The translations under genes were made by a program, and so were the position numbers. A stretch of 64,000 nt of DNA from Paragonimus skrjabini miyazakii (taxonomy: Eukaryota; Platyhelminthes; Trematoda; Plagiorchiida; Troglotrematidae). Where the stretch lies: positions 94,729 to 158,728 of the forward strand of contig JTDE01000290.1 of NCBI GenBank assembly GCA_014338405.1. Direction: 5' to 3'. Positions 24,531 through 39,067 of the stretch are shown here, piece by piece (position 1 is the stretch's first letter; each line of letters opens with the position of its first letter). Under the pieces are notes generated by a model. That model was not told the DNA's origin, did not search any database, and was given only the letters and a program-made list of their open reading frames with translations.

Positions 24531-27500
24531 CTTTTTCGATGGATTTCTCATTACGAACTGATATTTTCCCATCTCGATTTGTGAGACTTGACTGTGCTGC
24601 TTAGAAGACCATTGATCTCGCAATATAAATTTTTGATTTTCTCTTTCTAGCATGTACAGAACGTTTTCATTTGATGACTGTGATGTTAGCCATATTTACA
24701 ACTCTGATAGTAGGACTTGTCAGTTTTTCAGTGTTGATATTCATGCAGTTCCAAGTATCTGACACGCGGCATGCTTGGAATTCTCCCGTTTTAATCTGTA
24801 TGACCACCGTTTTCTCTTTCTTTCAATGAAGCCGTTTAGATTTTTGTTCAAAGTAAACGACAAATAGGCAGTGGAGTATGACTGTGAAACAACCAAGTTC
24901 TGATATAAGCTTGCATGGCGCATCCAGATAGTAACATCGACAGATACATGAAACAGTTGCATGGCAAGCTCATCTTCGCTAGCGCTGTAGGATCGACCGT
25001 AATATGCTCTCTGTTCGGGAAGGCTATAAGTTACATTTATGGCTGTAACTGGGAAGTAAGTTGGATTCCGATCCTATTATAATTAAGTTTCACGCAGGCT
25101 TGTTTCAGCCCACTTCTAATCAAGGAATATAAAAAAAATTTGTAAACAACGGATCGATTTCAACTGTGGAATGGTAACAGAATGCTGTTGTTTTACTTCA
25201 CCATACGCACAATCAGTAGCTCACACATAGGATATCACTGCACTTGTATTTTAACCACATGCCACAGATGGATTCTAGAACTATCTGGTGCTTGACGAAT
25301 ATACTGAAAGTTTCGAAGGAAACTATCGCAACCAAGTAAATGGCTTATAATGAGTTATCACCATGGCAGTGGACAAAATCACGTGATCATCTGCGTTGCT
25401 GATAGCAGAAGGAAGCGCTCAGATCGACAGTAACCTTAAAAGGTTGGGGGCGTCCTCACATTGACTGACTTTGTGCGGTGGCCGTGTAATCTCGCTGATT
25501 TGTATGTTACTGCTATACCTTAGCATGTCATCTTCTGACTAACATTAACAGTTTGTTCATCCTACGTGCGGCTTGGTTCTGCTGAACTCATGATGCGACA
25601 CCATGATTGAATGAAGCCCTAGCCCGCCCTCATTGTGGTTGGTAACCCATTGATGAACTGTGAAATACTGATTCACTGTGACAGTTATATCAGTTCTGAC
25701 AATTTGTCAATCAAAACCGGTAAGCTTTCAGCCAACGCCAAGATCGCTTTATCGAATCGACAGTGAATAGCATAAGTTCGAAATCAACCATTCAATCAAT
25801 AGGAAAGTATGTAGCGCCTCACTATTCCCAGTCACTTGATACGCTAGTTATTTGAATATTGTCTACTTCAGGAGATCGCCACTTTAATAGTTTAACACTT
25901 GTGTGTTGCACCACAGCACAGAGTATCAAACTAGGTTCGTAGGATTCCTGAATAGATTGAGAATGCTTATATACACCTGGTTCTGCGTCAGACGGTTTTG
26001 ACGGGACAGCATTGAAGTGTTTTATGGTTCCAGTTGAACGGCCTGGAAATACCGACAACCACAAGCCTCCAGCTGTAAAACCAGTAAGAGGAACTGGCAG
26101 GATAGCAGAGTTACCAATAAAAAGACTCAACCACAGCTATCCAATATATGCATATCAGAATTAAATTGGTGAACAAGCAAGTTGGCGTCCTTAGGTTCAA
26201 ATGAATGGTCTCACATTGTTTTGTAGGTGCTACGCATTTACCTGTCACTTTGCTTGCTTTTTACAAAATTTACCTTTGAATGAAAGTACTATCCAAGTGA
26301 GCAAAGTATTGTGTAAGCAGAAAGGATCGTAACCGTGATGTTGGTTTAGTTGGTTTTGCCGATCATTACTGACTTCGAGCTGGTGTCTGGAGAACAATGT
26401 TCACTAGCGGTCGGACAGGTTGTCGAAAATGGTGTGGATTGGAAATCCATGGAACTTGCATTACCTCATGTAACCTTGAAATCCATTTCTGTTTTTGTTC
26501 TGCTCTTTCTATAATTATGCCGTATCGGCTACCCAAGAATACTTAAATGCATATTACAACAAGTGGTTTTGTCTTTTACCCTGGTCCACAAGGTGATAGA
26601 AGTCAGATTGACCGTAACAAATGAAGCGACGGGATATTTTTTAAATGCCAAGATAATGCCTAGGTGTCGACAAGCACACAATCAAAAATGCGGATCAGTA
26701 ATGTTTCTCAGTTGTCGGCCATATACCTGATCAACTAGGTGCACGTTAATAGAGCAGATCGTTGGATATTGCAACGGTTACAACGGACGGACGAGTGGGT
26801 TCGTGCATAACGAAGGCCATCAACGGTCAGACTGAAGGATAAACTGCAGATGGGAAATTTATAACCAATGACTCGTTTGCAGTTCATTTTTGCTGCTTAT
26901 TTCAGAATCGATGAAGGTCGCAAATGAGTGCACATGTTAAGAACACAGAGGGAATATACCTAAACTCTGTCTGTCTCAAGGAACTAGATGGCAATTTAAC
27001 TACTAGTGATCGAATGCTCTTTTCTTTCCTGTCGCTGATCTATGGATCTGTCTTGCTGACTAAAATAGCACTAAGGCAGACATTTCGTAAATTTCATATT
27101 TTGTTGCTCACATGTTGTTGTTTTGAGCACCACAGTGAGCAGGTGTCCCAACTACAGTTATCTGTCTTGAACGGGCCAGGCATGGTGCACACTGTGGGCA
27201 TGTATTGATGCTGATGACATAATCAAGTAATATTTGACACATAACTATCATCTGAGCTTGTTATAATGTGGCTGTGGCTGTGTATCCACTGTTTTAAGAA
27301 TATACCCTTCCATAAACATTGTTGCGCAACAGTTGACTAGTTCATTGCCTTCGGATTACCTCCTGACTTTCTGTGTCAGTTTGCTGTTTTCTGCTGAGTC
27401 GCCACTACACATGTCCTGGTTGTGTCCGTTCTCCAGTTCGCCAGTTTAATCACTTCTTAGTTGTAATGTACAGTGTTGCAGCTCGTTTAAACTATCTTCT

Positions 27501-27546
27501 ACTGAACCTCATGCCGACTTAGTCTAAAATCTTTATCTAATTCCCA
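24531..27546. other. non-genic stretch upstream of the protocadherin
   Basis: No recognised gene. The longest frames are a minus-strand 102-codon one (25,822-26,130) and a plus-strand 94-codon one (26,924-27,208); neither shows a known domain. Undetected non-coding 5' exons of the downstream gene could lie here. Confidence 0.5.
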
Positions 27547-27655
27547 CCAATAGGAATGCATACAAATCTGATTGGTCCTCCAGGTTTCTGATTCCCACGT
27601 GTTTTTCGTCTAGTCAGCCTGGCCGTCACAATATTCTGTGATGCGCTATTTATAC
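27547..27655 (+). promoter_or_regulatory. putative core promoter of protocadherin gene
   Basis: A CCAAT at 27,547-27,551, an inverted CCAAT (ATTGG) at 27,571-27,575 and a TATTTATA at 27,648-27,655 are spaced as in a TATA promoter. A start site about 30 bases below the TATA would give a leader of only about 35 bases before the ATG at 27,714. This is pattern evidence only. An alternative is a splice acceptor at 27,668-27,669 (after TTTTCTAG) joining an upstream exon. Confidence 0.35.
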
Positions 27656-27713
27656 ACAGCATTTTCTAGCCAGATGTTTCACTGTCGCTCATTACTCACA
27701 ATCCAAGTTTGAT

Positions 27714-30080
27714 ATGGTTTGCCAGACAGTATGTGGTCATTTACCTGAGATTATCTTTTGTCTGACTTTATTTATGCCGGCAACAGTCGACTGTGACTAC
27801 ATGTTCTCCTGGTCAGTTGACGCACTGATTGTCATCAGTGGTCCTTTCAGCTACCCATTTTTCGCAAACGCGCTTTCTGTTCCTAAGAACACCATTTCGG
27901 ACACTGCAACAGTTACTTTTGTTCTTGTTGAAGAGTCGAGGATAGGTACCAAGATCGGGAATATATATGCTAAAATGAACGCCGTTTCTGGAGTTGCCAG
28001 CAGCATAAACATCGTCGACAAGGATCCTTTCCTTGAATTTAAACCCAACAGATACATAGCACTCAATGGAACTTCAGGTGATTTGTATGTCAGGTCGAGA
28101 ATCGATCGGGAATCTTTATGTTCGGATGTTGGAACATGCTGTGCCACAACGGCTGGCTTGGGAGCCGAACTCTCTTTCACCCCAAACGTACAGTTTGGTC
28201 CAATGAGTAGCAGAGATATGATGCTCGGACACGCTAGTTGCGCTCTCCGAATGTTGGTACTTCAAAGTCCTGCGAACTCACGGTTTGTGGAAATTATCGT
28301 GCGTATTTTGGATCTAAATGATAATGCACCTGCGTGGAGTTCAAAAATATTGGACGTGGAAATTCCTGAGCACGCAACCATTGGTCATTCAGTCAAATTA
28401 CCAGAGGCTATTGATACTGACCAGGGTCCATTCAACACAGTCGTAACCTACAAATTATTTGACGCGGAATACAGTTCCGAAACGGAACAGATCTTGTGTA
28501 ATAACTGTCTGAGCTATGACGATCCACCGAACAAAATATTCGATAGCTCTGTTAACAGACGTAATAGCCCTTTCAAATTAGACAGCCAAATGATGCAAAC
28601 TCCGACTGTGGGTCCATTGAAGTTTGACTTGAAATTACGTGTGGAGGGAGAAATAGACCGTGAAAAGCAGGCCACTTATTTTTTCATTTTGTATGCCATT
28701 GATGGTCAAGATGAGTATCATTTGCATAAAAACTGGCTAAAATCGTCTGAATATGTAGACCAAGTCTCCACAAGCAATGTGAAACATACCGGCACATTGA
28801 CTATAAAAGTGAACGTGCTTGATATAAATGATCATGAACCGGCATTCGTTGATCCTCAGCCAACAGTGACAATAGCAGAAAATACAAAACCAGGTACTGT
28901 GATTTACCAGGCAGTAGCACGTGATACAGATATTTCTGATCAAAGTAAACTAACGTATCAAATCAGCGCTTCGGCATCTCCGGAGGTGCTACGGTGTTTC
29001 CAGATCGACCCAGTTAGTGGTGTAGTCAAAATTAAGGGTAGTCTAAACCGTTACAATGCGACAGTACTACCGTCCAATGATGTTTCTTTTGACCCGAGTT
29101 CACAGACGGGCGATACGAACTTTCTCAGAAAGTCTATAATTGGCTATCTGATCCCGCTTCAAGTGACAGACCGAATACATAAAGGAACGGCCATTCTTAG
29201 AGTCCAACTGACGCAAGTTAACTTGCATGCCCCTAGAATACAAATCGCTTCTCACCTAAAAATGTCCCCTACAGGTGATCAGTTATGGGTGCTTGAGAAT
29301 ACCAAACCAGATTCCATAATAGCGATAATTAACATTGAAGACCCAGACAAACCTATCCAACAAACCGTGCAAGAATATCCTTCACAGCATTCTACCAGGC
29401 CGGAATGTTTCACCAGCCAGGACTACTTTTCGATCCGTCCGTTACTTATCCGAGCCATGAATGAGTTCAAACTTATACTCATGCATCCACTAGATAGAGA
29501 GAAACGTGAGTCATATTCGATCAAAATAGAGTGTTGGGATTCCGGCAGTCCACCTTTATCATCCGAGATTGATCTCATGGTGCACGTAGAAGACGTTGAC
29601 GACTCCTTTCCTATATTTGAAAGGTCAATTTACCTAGCTTCAGTTAAGGAAGATCAACCTCCACATACATTAGTGGTGCGTGTTCACGCGACTGATGCAG
29701 ATGTTGGTAAAAATGCTGCGATCTTCTATCATATTGTGCGTCAAACCTATATCTTTGTTTCGGCGCGAACAGAAGGACGAGATCAAGAATCTTCTCCAAT
29801 TGAGGAAAGACCTATGCTGACAATCAATCCCAAGACTGGTGAGATATACACTGAAGTTATTTTGGATCGTGAAACGGTCTCACTGATCAACTGCACTGTG
29901 GAAGCATGTGGAAACTCCTGCAGCGAAAATATGATGCTTGCGAGTGATGCTATTAGCGAAACGATTAGAACGCAAACACAAGTTATTGTCGCAGTGGAAG
30001 ATGTGAACGACTGCAAACCACAATTCAATTCTACATCATACGAGTTTGCAATTGTTGAAGGTCAGCCACCACACACCCAG
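27714..30080 (+). CDS. protocadherin-like protein, exon 1 (EC1-EC5 and start of EC6)
   Basis: Single-pass adhesion receptor of the cadherin superfamily; this exon gives residues 1-789. The ATG is the first in a frame open only from 27,642. Residues 11-26 form a weak hydrophobic signal-like stretch. Cadherin repeats: EC1 about 66-207, with the protocadherin-type RIDRESLC at 129-136 and linker DLNDNAP; EC2 212-378 (DINDHEP); EC3 383-508; EC4 520-634 (PLDRE, DVDDSFP); EC5 638-771 (ATDADVG, ILDRE, DVNDCKP). EC6 begins at 775 and stops after PPHTQ. The conserved DxND, DRE and DxD residues bind calcium between repeats. In the EC3-EC4 linker DxNDxxP is replaced by QVNLHAP, so that site is probably weak. 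EC1 and EC2 carry inserts relative to the usual 110 residues. The exon ends at a strong phase-0 donor, CAG/GTAAGG. No laminin-G or EGF domain is present, which favours protocadherin over Fat, Flamingo or classical types. Confidence 0.93.
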
Positions 30081-31442
30081 GTAAGGTAGAGTCAATAAGT
30101 ATAATTCCACTATTGCTTTTGTTTAAATCAACATACTGCTATTGGAACCTGGTATCGCCAGCTAATTTGATGAAGGAAAACGTGCACTGTTATAGCAAAC
30201 AATATAGACATTTCACAAACCATGAAAACACGAACTGCGCTTTACATGTACTGTCTAATCAAACTTGGTCAGACATGATACCATTTTAATCATCTGTCTT
30301 TGACACTAACTAAAACATTCATCACAATTAGCTAGTAATTTAAAAAAATAATATTAACAGATCAGGACATATTTCGTTGTATGCAATTTGCATCGATCCC
30401 GGAACTAACGATAAAGTAATGCGAAATCATACCAGCTCAAGTCTCACGAGAATTGGAAGGACATTCGCCTATGAGCAACCACAAGTATATATTGATACAA
30501 ATTAGTTTCTTAAACAGAATCAATATGCTTACAGATTTTCGGATCACTAGCTTGAGGTTTACATCAAGCCTTTAAAAAAATATTCGTTTAATTCGATTAT
30601 TTGCCACATTATCTGAAATGTAGCTGATTGAATGCAACAAAAATGGTACTGTAAAGAAAACTTCGCAATCTTACAACAACTCTTCGTCAGTAACTTCGTA
30701 AGAAATGACTGAATATGAACGTACATATTGTTTGACTCATGAGTCCCCAAGTAATTTGTTTTACGTAGACTTTTTCAGTCAACGAACTTAGAACAGCAAC
30801 TCATCAAAATGAATTCAATATCAGTTGATCGTGATGTGGTGAAGTTGAATAATGATCCGGATATCCAGCCACATAATTTCCAATTATATTCGGTCCTAAT
30901 TTATTGCTACCAAAATGACCAATTATTAGAAAATGATTCGAATAGTTTCCCTAAACTGCTAATACTCGTACTAATGAAAATTCAGCAAACTGACTGTTGA
31001 TAACGCACTAGACTATCAGACATTTTGAAAAGTTGACTAACTACTGTGTGGATTGAACAACATCGATCGATACAATGCCATTGTTATCTAGTTCAGTGGC
31101 ATGTTTACCTAAGATAAAGCTGTACCTTCTAGCACAGTCCTCTTATGAAATATGAGAACTTTCTTTTCCGCGCACCAGCCTCCTGTAAGTAATAACCAAA
31201 CTTTCGACTGACATAGCTCACCTGATATCTTGTGGCAACCTGAGTAAATGGACTAGTCAATATTTTACACAGTTATGTAAGGCGTTTTATTAAGATAACT
31301 TTTTAAATTGTTCAAGTTATTTTCAAGAAAATATCGAAATATTTACAACATATCAGGAGGACAAGAAGACAAGCATGGCAAAATTCGAGCACTTAGCCTG
31401 TTCCCGCCAGTCAATTGCATAAAACTCCCAGTTATGTGGGCT

Positions 31443-31490
31443 TATCGAATGGCGACAAACGGGCGTAACAAACGAACGTCACATGGGTAG
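31443..31490 (-). repeat. partial third copy of the 6.1/6.8-kb repeat
   Basis: The words AACGAACGTCACATGGGT and GCGACAAAC occur in the same order and spacing as in the left arm at 6,131-6,270. Only about 48 bases are alignable by eye. It shows the arm sequence is dispersed rather than unique to the inverted pair. Confidence 0.45.
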
Positions 31491-34400
31491 ACATCTGGAT
31501 GGAGTAAACGGTTTCTGCGTCATAACAATGGCACTGGTTGCATCGGCGCTTCATGCCGACAAAGAGCAGGTGTATAAAGCTGAATTAACAACGCGACTGT
31601 ATATTAGGATCATAAGAAAAGTGATGTGCTCAACTACGCGACTTGTTGTAATTTGGGGTTTCACGATCGAAGATGCTGGAATTCTTCACGGATGTTGACA
31701 AGCCTATCCGTGTTGATTTGTTTACTGCGCCAGTCACTCGAGGATATGTTCAGCTTCTCTTTGTCACAAGTTTTGGTCTGTTCGGTCAATGTATGCTCCA
31801 GTGTAACTAAAGATGAGCTGGTAGATGATGTTATGGGTATACTTTTCCGGGAATAATGGAGTAAGCCACAGGAGGGCCCCTCTTACGGTTGAAAAGCAAC
31901 AAAGGAACTTCTGCCGATGAATGGGTACGATCAGTATCAGATTTCAACGTTCACCTTAGGTCGACAGTATCGGGTTCTTCCGCATAAGAATAGCTTATGA
32001 CGATCTATTTTTTCAGTTCTAACTGGGTTTTGGAGTCGACTCTTAGGTTCTTGTAGTGAATTCCAAGAAAACTACACAGATTATCGTTAACAAGCAGAAC
32101 GTGCCGCTGGAGCTCATCTCTAGAATTTATATGTCTGGCCACGCATAAATGAGGAAAATTATAAATGCTGTCGGTTGGCATTCCGAAGTACGGACCGGCT
32201 AAGATTGTTATCTGAACGTCTAGGGATTAGAATATTCAAAAAAGACAGTGCGTCCTCTAACTTCTTCATCAGTAACAGAGACGTTTCGATGGATGCAACA
32301 AGAGGCAACGTAAGTCGAAACCGACGAATGTTACAGTTTCACCAAAGCGACACATATAAAGCAGGGAACTATCAATCCAATCAGATAGTTCATCTTTGAC
32401 CATTTCAGGAGAAATATCAACCGATGTGGGATCTAGCGGATCGTGCATTGTGAAGCCGTTAATTTGTTCAAAACCACTCTCACCGAACTGAAACTGAGTG
32501 AATACATAAGGGTGAATGACAAGAATGGATAGTGAGATGGTATGAGACAAACTAACTTAACACGAAAATAACAGAAGTCTCACTTAAGCGAATATGCATG
32601 AATGGTGGGTGAGCCTCGACTGAGTACAGCCTTTCTGAGAAATTCAGGGGAATATTCTCCAACATATCACATAACACGTGAATCTTTTATAGAACGAGAG
32701 CTGAAAGTACGCCCTCCCACCGTCTTGAAGAACGGGACGAACAGAAGTCAATTTTAAACTTTTAGTGCACTTGTTCACTAGAAATCTAGAATCGACGACA
32801 TGACATTGGTCACAGCATCGTTTAACAAAATGGCAGTGTCCGTAAGAGGTAAGATTAGCGAAGAGAACATCACCGAACGATTCAATAATGTGCTTCGTTC
32901 ATTCTGTATGCTTGGATATTCAACCGGCGAACAGAAAGGCTATATGGAATGTTAGACAACAACGCAGTTCATGGCTTAGAAGTTCATCATGTTAAAAAGA
33001 AGCAAAACAAAGAATAATCCTATGGGATTAGCCGCTAACTAACAGCTGCTTAAAATCTGTTGTTTCGCCGTGTTAGACAAACAAGAACTGAACCTCAGAA
33101 TGTCAGTAGTCCTTATAACTTTCGGGTTAAAACGGTGTCTGCTACTTCTGTTATTCACACTTGATGTAAACAACACTAAAAGTATGCGTCTGTGTAAAAA
33201 AACCTTTTGCCGGATTTAACACAAGTATTGAAGTGACCATAAACAATATGGTCAACAGGTAATTTGAACGAGAGTGCATTTGAGATTAAAAAAATGTTCG
33301 AACAAGAGGGGTAAACCGATGCAGTTTTCTGTTAATAGCTCTGAAAATGTAGTTTTGAAGTGGCTTAGTTAGTGTGGTAACATAACGTTCACGGGGTTAT
33401 TAGGTAATTTAAGCTGTGGACATAAAATCAAATTTCGAGTTTGTTGATACACCTAAATATGTCACGTAATTGGATTAGCAATCACAGGCCACCTCACTCT
33501 TGAATTCTGCATAAACCAAAGAAGAAGAAGAATGATTCCTCGTATTTCACTAAGACATGTTTAAAATTTAGTGAATGCGTGACGGGGGCAGGAGTAGCCA
33601 ATGCCGGTGAGTGGTGTAAGTAACGCAGATGATAGCGTGATGTAACCAGCAAGATATTTATAATAATCGACTGCGTAGTGAAATGACACATTTCGTGCTC
33701 CGCTACCGATGTACTTCGAAAGTAATTAAATAGTGGAACATTTGCGAACATTAACAACGGATAACACATGGTTTTAGCTTGTTAGAACGTTTAGTGTTAG
33801 AATGTAGCGATGTACAAACTTGGTGGTCATGTAGTGTGTAAAATCAGTCGTTAGAAGACTGCTTGCTACTGAGAAGGAAAAATACATCGAGGACTGTAAA
33901 ATTTCTTCTTCTCTTTCAATTCAGCAATTGAGTACAGTTTACATTCTTCCGGATTACTTCAGAATTTCGTGCATTCCAAACGATGGTGGCATTTTCTAGT
34001 TTAGCGGCACGCGATGCAGTGATGTAGTTATATTGTGATCAACTTTCTACGCAGGTACAACCGATGTACTGCTTGTGACGACTATACTAATACATTATTT
34101 GAACAAAACTGGTTTACTTTCACTGAACAGTAAAACTGTCGAAACCCGCAAAATCTACACCACTTTGATGTAGCCAGTTGTAACAAATGGCTTAATCCAA
34201 TCGGCTCTTGTGAGCAAAACAACCAGCCATTTAGTGGTGACTGAAGAAAACACAACTGGCATATGACGCAACCATTTCTTGAACATAAACTAAAATGACT
34301 TGTTTGATACGACGGGAAGATATCTATTCGAATGGTTGAAGCTATCCGTAGTTTTGGTAGACGTCTGCTTATCTATCTGGCATTTATACTTCCAACGACT

Positions 34401-37003
34401 CGTTAGAAAACAAGAGGGGGTTTTCAATGTATAGGTGACCAAATACAAATTATTGTACCCCTGATTGATTATCACTTTTGTTTCTAAGTAAGGAAGTCTT
34501 ATTTGAATTCAAACTTATTTCTTTCAGCAAGCTTCTATGATTTGGTGTGAATTATCTAACAGTGTTGGTTTTTGACAATTAGTCTGCTCTGTCAAAGTAA
34601 TAATGTTCACTTGCGTGATATCACCAGGTTCTCGGCATGTCTACGTCTCCCCAAGTTTATCTGTAGACATTTAGAATTTCGGTATATTTCTTTACAGAGC
34701 TAGATGTGGAGCGCCAGCCTTCCAAAAACTATCCTTCTTACTTAGTGTTTAGCCAATTAGCGATCTGCTCACCTGTTCAAGATTAGAAGCCTTAATTGTC
34801 CGGGTCAGTTCGGTTTGATTCTTCATTGTCCATTTGGCATCTGTTGAAATAGAAGACAAACAGTAGAACAGCATCTGGTAACGTCCTTCACGATTAAACC
34901 TATTATAGAGAACACTGTATACTTAAAATTTACACCATGTGGAAAACTAATGATGTTCTAGTAAAGCCAAGTAAAGCAAGTGACAGAATCAGGAGAGAGG
35001 TTAATCCGACAGGTGATCATAGCATAGACAGAAGATTGATGCCGAATGAAGGTGAAGTATGACACCACCTGAAGCTACGAGCATGTCGTTCGCCATCTCT
35101 CTCCGAAATAGAATTTGCCGTACATGTTCAACAGTACGTTGGAAATAGTTAACAATCAAATCACCACGTACGCATTTGCATTTAAGCAAACGTTTAAATG
35201 GAGACCCATATGTCTTATGCCCGTCAGCATCTTCTGAGGTTACCCGAGACTAAATGCGTCTATTTTCAAGATAGTCTACTGAATCGGACTAAAAAATTCA
35301 AGCCGTGTTCCTACCCAGGGACCACGTGGTTTTTGAAATATATTTTCCATATATGAAGTTTCATGTAGTTGAGCTAGTGGTTGCGTTTTTCTTATTAGCT
35401 GCCCTTCGTTAATGGCGAAGAAAATCTTTTCTAGATTGTCCACCAAATGCATACGTATTACTATAGTGATCGGTGGGGTCTTGACGTTCCTACTAACACT
35501 TAAAATCCTTAAGATCAGTTTGTTATACGTCGAAATCAGTAGGATATTTGACTGTCAAATCGTTTACATAATGAACAGGCATACTAAAAAAGACCTGGAA
35601 GTCATTAATATAGATTTCAAAATGGCAAATATTCGACAGCAGATCCACGAAACAACTACATAAAACCCACATAAGGAGTGTGACACTCAGCCTAAACGTA
35701 AAATGTCCTGTCAGGAAAATAATTTATTTTCTGCAACCCGTGGTCTTCTATAACATAGGCTTCGAGTTTACCACAAAAGCCTATGTGAAACTAAAGAAAT
35801 TCATGTGTGTGATAAATTCAATGACGTTGACCTCCTTTAGCCACTCTATAAAAATATGCACAGCTCATTTTGAAAAACAACCTTCACGAGTGAGAGATAA
35901 AAACCTTTCTACGAAAAGATTTCGGAGAAGCAGTGTTTTAATAATTTCTCCATTGTCCAAAGCGCGTTAGTAAGACCAATCAGTTTGCGTTCTTTGGGCA
36001 GCGCACATAATGGACTTGAAGAAGGTGTAACATTAGCGCTTTCTTATACATTGTTGTCGGCTTAGTATGAAATGTCCGTTTGCGCAACCTGTAATGACCT
36101 GCTGTTAGAGCAGAAGCAGTTACATCTAGGATCTGAGGTTGGGTCATATGTGGACTTGCTAAACTGCATACATTGATCGTATCTATGAATTTAACAGATA
36201 TCGCGAAATGAGAAGACGGCGAATACGTGCAGTTTCCAAATGATTTTTCTATGTAGCCAATGGTTCGGAAGCCGACGGAACTTACATTATCGCGTAGCTG
36301 TAAAAAATGAACTAGAAGGTACACGGATGAAGGAAGTATACTATAAAATAGAAACCTGTCCTAGCGAGCTAACAGTTTGCCTGTTTGCTTTAGATGTTAA
36401 CACATTCTCTGTTCCTATACATTTTCTGTGTCACACAAGTCGTCAGATTCCCATCTAAATGTTCAATTTGCGTCTAGGGAGTGGATAACATCGAATGTTC
36501 TGAAAGGATAGCATTCTCCAAAATAGTAACGAATGCAAAGTAGAAGTCCACAGTTTGCTCAGACTAAATCCTTGAAACAAAGTTTTTTCATCCTAACAAG
36601 GCCGGTAACAGGTGGAATCAAAATTGTTATCAAACAGCTACCGTACCACTACAAAAACTGGGTGACGACATTCTGCAGTAAGTGACTTGTTCGTGTTAAC
36701 AAAACCCGACAAGAAGAAATTATTTGTAATGCACTGGCATGTTATGTTCACCTTTTCCATCAGGTGGTTGTGGATAGATATGTCAAAACTGTCAAAAGTT
36801 CTTACTTAGCAAAACACCAAAAAATTAAAAAAATTTTTAGAAATATTCATCATGATGAAGCAACTTCTACAATCCACTTTATCTTTACTGACTACAAAAG
36901 ATTGTTTGGTGATAGCAAGTTAATCAAACACTTCACAAAACTGCTCCAAACAAACGGAAAAAGTCTACCAAATAGCTTTAACCTGGTGCTCTAATTGTTC
37001 ATT

Positions 37004-37103
37004 NNNNNNNNNNNNNNNNNNNNNNNNNNNNNNNNNNNNNNNNNNNNNNNNNNNNNNNNNNNNNNNNNNNNNNNNNNNNNNNNNNNNNNNNNNNNNNNNN
37101 NNN
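37004..37103. other. assembly gap (100 N)
   Basis: Exactly 100 unresolved bases, the conventional placeholder for a gap of unknown size. Sequence continuity and intron length across it are not established. Confidence 0.99.
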
Positions 37104-37956
37104 ACTAAGCATGTCAGGTGTTCAGAAGGAATCGTTTACCTATTTGTATATTTATTTGCTGTGTGTGAAATCTGGATTCGAACTGTTTGAAATAGCACTT
37201 AAGGATTCGGACAGTTTTATGGTGAGAAACGTTGACAAGTTCATCTAATAAGCCTGCTTATCTAAACAAATCTTTATTAAATGAAACTGAGGGTCTACGG
37301 GAATGTGGAAGATATGTTTAGTCTGTGTTAGTTTGCGTTAATTTATTTTAACAGAAATCTCCCTCTGCTTAATGGCAAACTATATTATTTACTCATACTT
37401 ATCAGGGATTTGAGTGACAAGTTGCTAATTTCAGTCGTAGTCTAACGTATCGTGATAACTTTCTACAATACCCCGATCAATATGTTAACTTGTGTTCCAG
37501 GCCTCACGAGACACACAGAAATCTCAGACTGGTAGTTTTGCTGGACATTTGTAGTCCGCTTATTCATACGTAACGAAACCAATGGATGAAAATTGTAATC
37601 TGCACTTAGGACATCTGATCAGTCGCAACCAACTGTAAGCCAGTCAGAATTTGAGAACAAACTGTGGACCATCGATATTGATAGGTAGAGACGAAAATGC
37701 CTTCTTGACCGAGGATCTCTTAGATTGAGTGAACAAATGACATTTTTGTGGCGGCTACCGCTGAGATTTCGTTAAACAAAACCTTGCACTGGGGGTAATA
37801 TTTCATAAGTTAGCAGTGCCTGGAAAGTGTTCGGAATAGTTGTTGAATTGGTAATTACGACAGAGTGAGGGAATTGGAACCTAAGGCTAAGGGCGGAAAC
37901 TACGTAACCAGTTGTGTAAATTATTCATCTCAGATTGTTTTCAAAGGTAGAGGGGC

Positions 37957-37980
37957 AGAACCTAGAGTTAGAACCTAGAG
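37957..37980. repeat. short tandem duplication
   Basis: AGAACCTAGAGTT is followed directly by AGAACCTAGAG: two copies of a 13-base unit, the second cut short. Confidence 0.7.
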
Positions 37981-39067
37981 CACTTGGTAGTCACTGTTTT
38001 GTCATTCCAGGTATCAGCGGATCCGATCACCGATGCATGCCATATTGATCGTCCATGTGACCCACAGGTCGTGATCGTGGGCTCAACTCCGTGACATTTC
38101 GGTCTTCACAATTCACACGTAGTTTTAACTAACTAAATGGTTAACCCTTAATTGTGAAATCCTTGACCAAAACCTGATGACTCTAATGATTCTGGGCCGG
38201 TTCAACAATCAGTACGGTTAGTTCAGTAGTCAATTCTCCTTTGTAGCTGCGTAGTATTTGGACCAGCAGACGATGACAGTTTAAGCCTGATTTAACTGTC
38301 ATTTTTTAACGTACTTATGACGGTGACATCTTAATTTTACGTGATCTTGACCCCATACTGTTAACTATTAGTGAAGCAAAAGTCGTCTGGCAACATCGGA
38401 CAGTGTTGTGTGCATAACGGACATTGAGGAAATCAATATCCTTGCCAAGTAGCTGATTGCTTCACCATTAGATGAAAGTTCGAATTTATTTAGCTTATAT
38501 CATACATTTGACGTTGCGTTGTATATTAAGCGCAAAGTTTAGTCATTTCACATCTGTAACTGATGAGAGTAAATCGAAGTGTTGATATCTTGCAACGCAA
38601 GTCCCCTCTATATTCTGACATGTTATTGTGGTATTTTTAAGCAGAGTAACTTTGCATTGTACATGTTTGTTTTATAACTCCCGCTATCATGAATGACTGA
38701 ACCGATCACTATCACCGTATATTATTACTGGATTTACTGTCGCCGAACCTTGTTGATTTGCTATGGTTCACAGCCTGATTACACCAATTTGAAATGACTG
38801 AACTGAGGTTGCGGTTCGACATCACCAGTCTGAAAACACCCATCCGGAGAAGGGCACCTGCAACACCGGAAATTGTGTGATTTGGAGTTAAGAGGAAACT
38901 CGTTCTGCAGGCATCACACGATGTTATTTCAGTGCTTGTCAATTAGCTCACAGTGAATTGTATCGGAAAAGTTCTGAAACAAATAAATAGTTCTAACGAA
39001 GGTTGATGGTTAACAGCCTCATTCAGTCAGAGTATTCCGGTCAAAAAGATGTAAGGATAGGCGAGTA

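Noticed and set aside
27851..28180. Minus-strand 109-codon frame
   Set aside because: It lies entirely antisense within protocadherin exon 1 and is a shadow of that coding frame.
35680..35970. Possible THAP-like zinc finger (ICTAHFE)
   Set aside because: The remaining zinc ligands and spacing of a THAP domain are absent.
38561..38585. CTGATGAGAGTAAATCGAAG as a hammerhead
   Set aside because: Stem II would be two pairs and no stem III with the required A-U closure is found.
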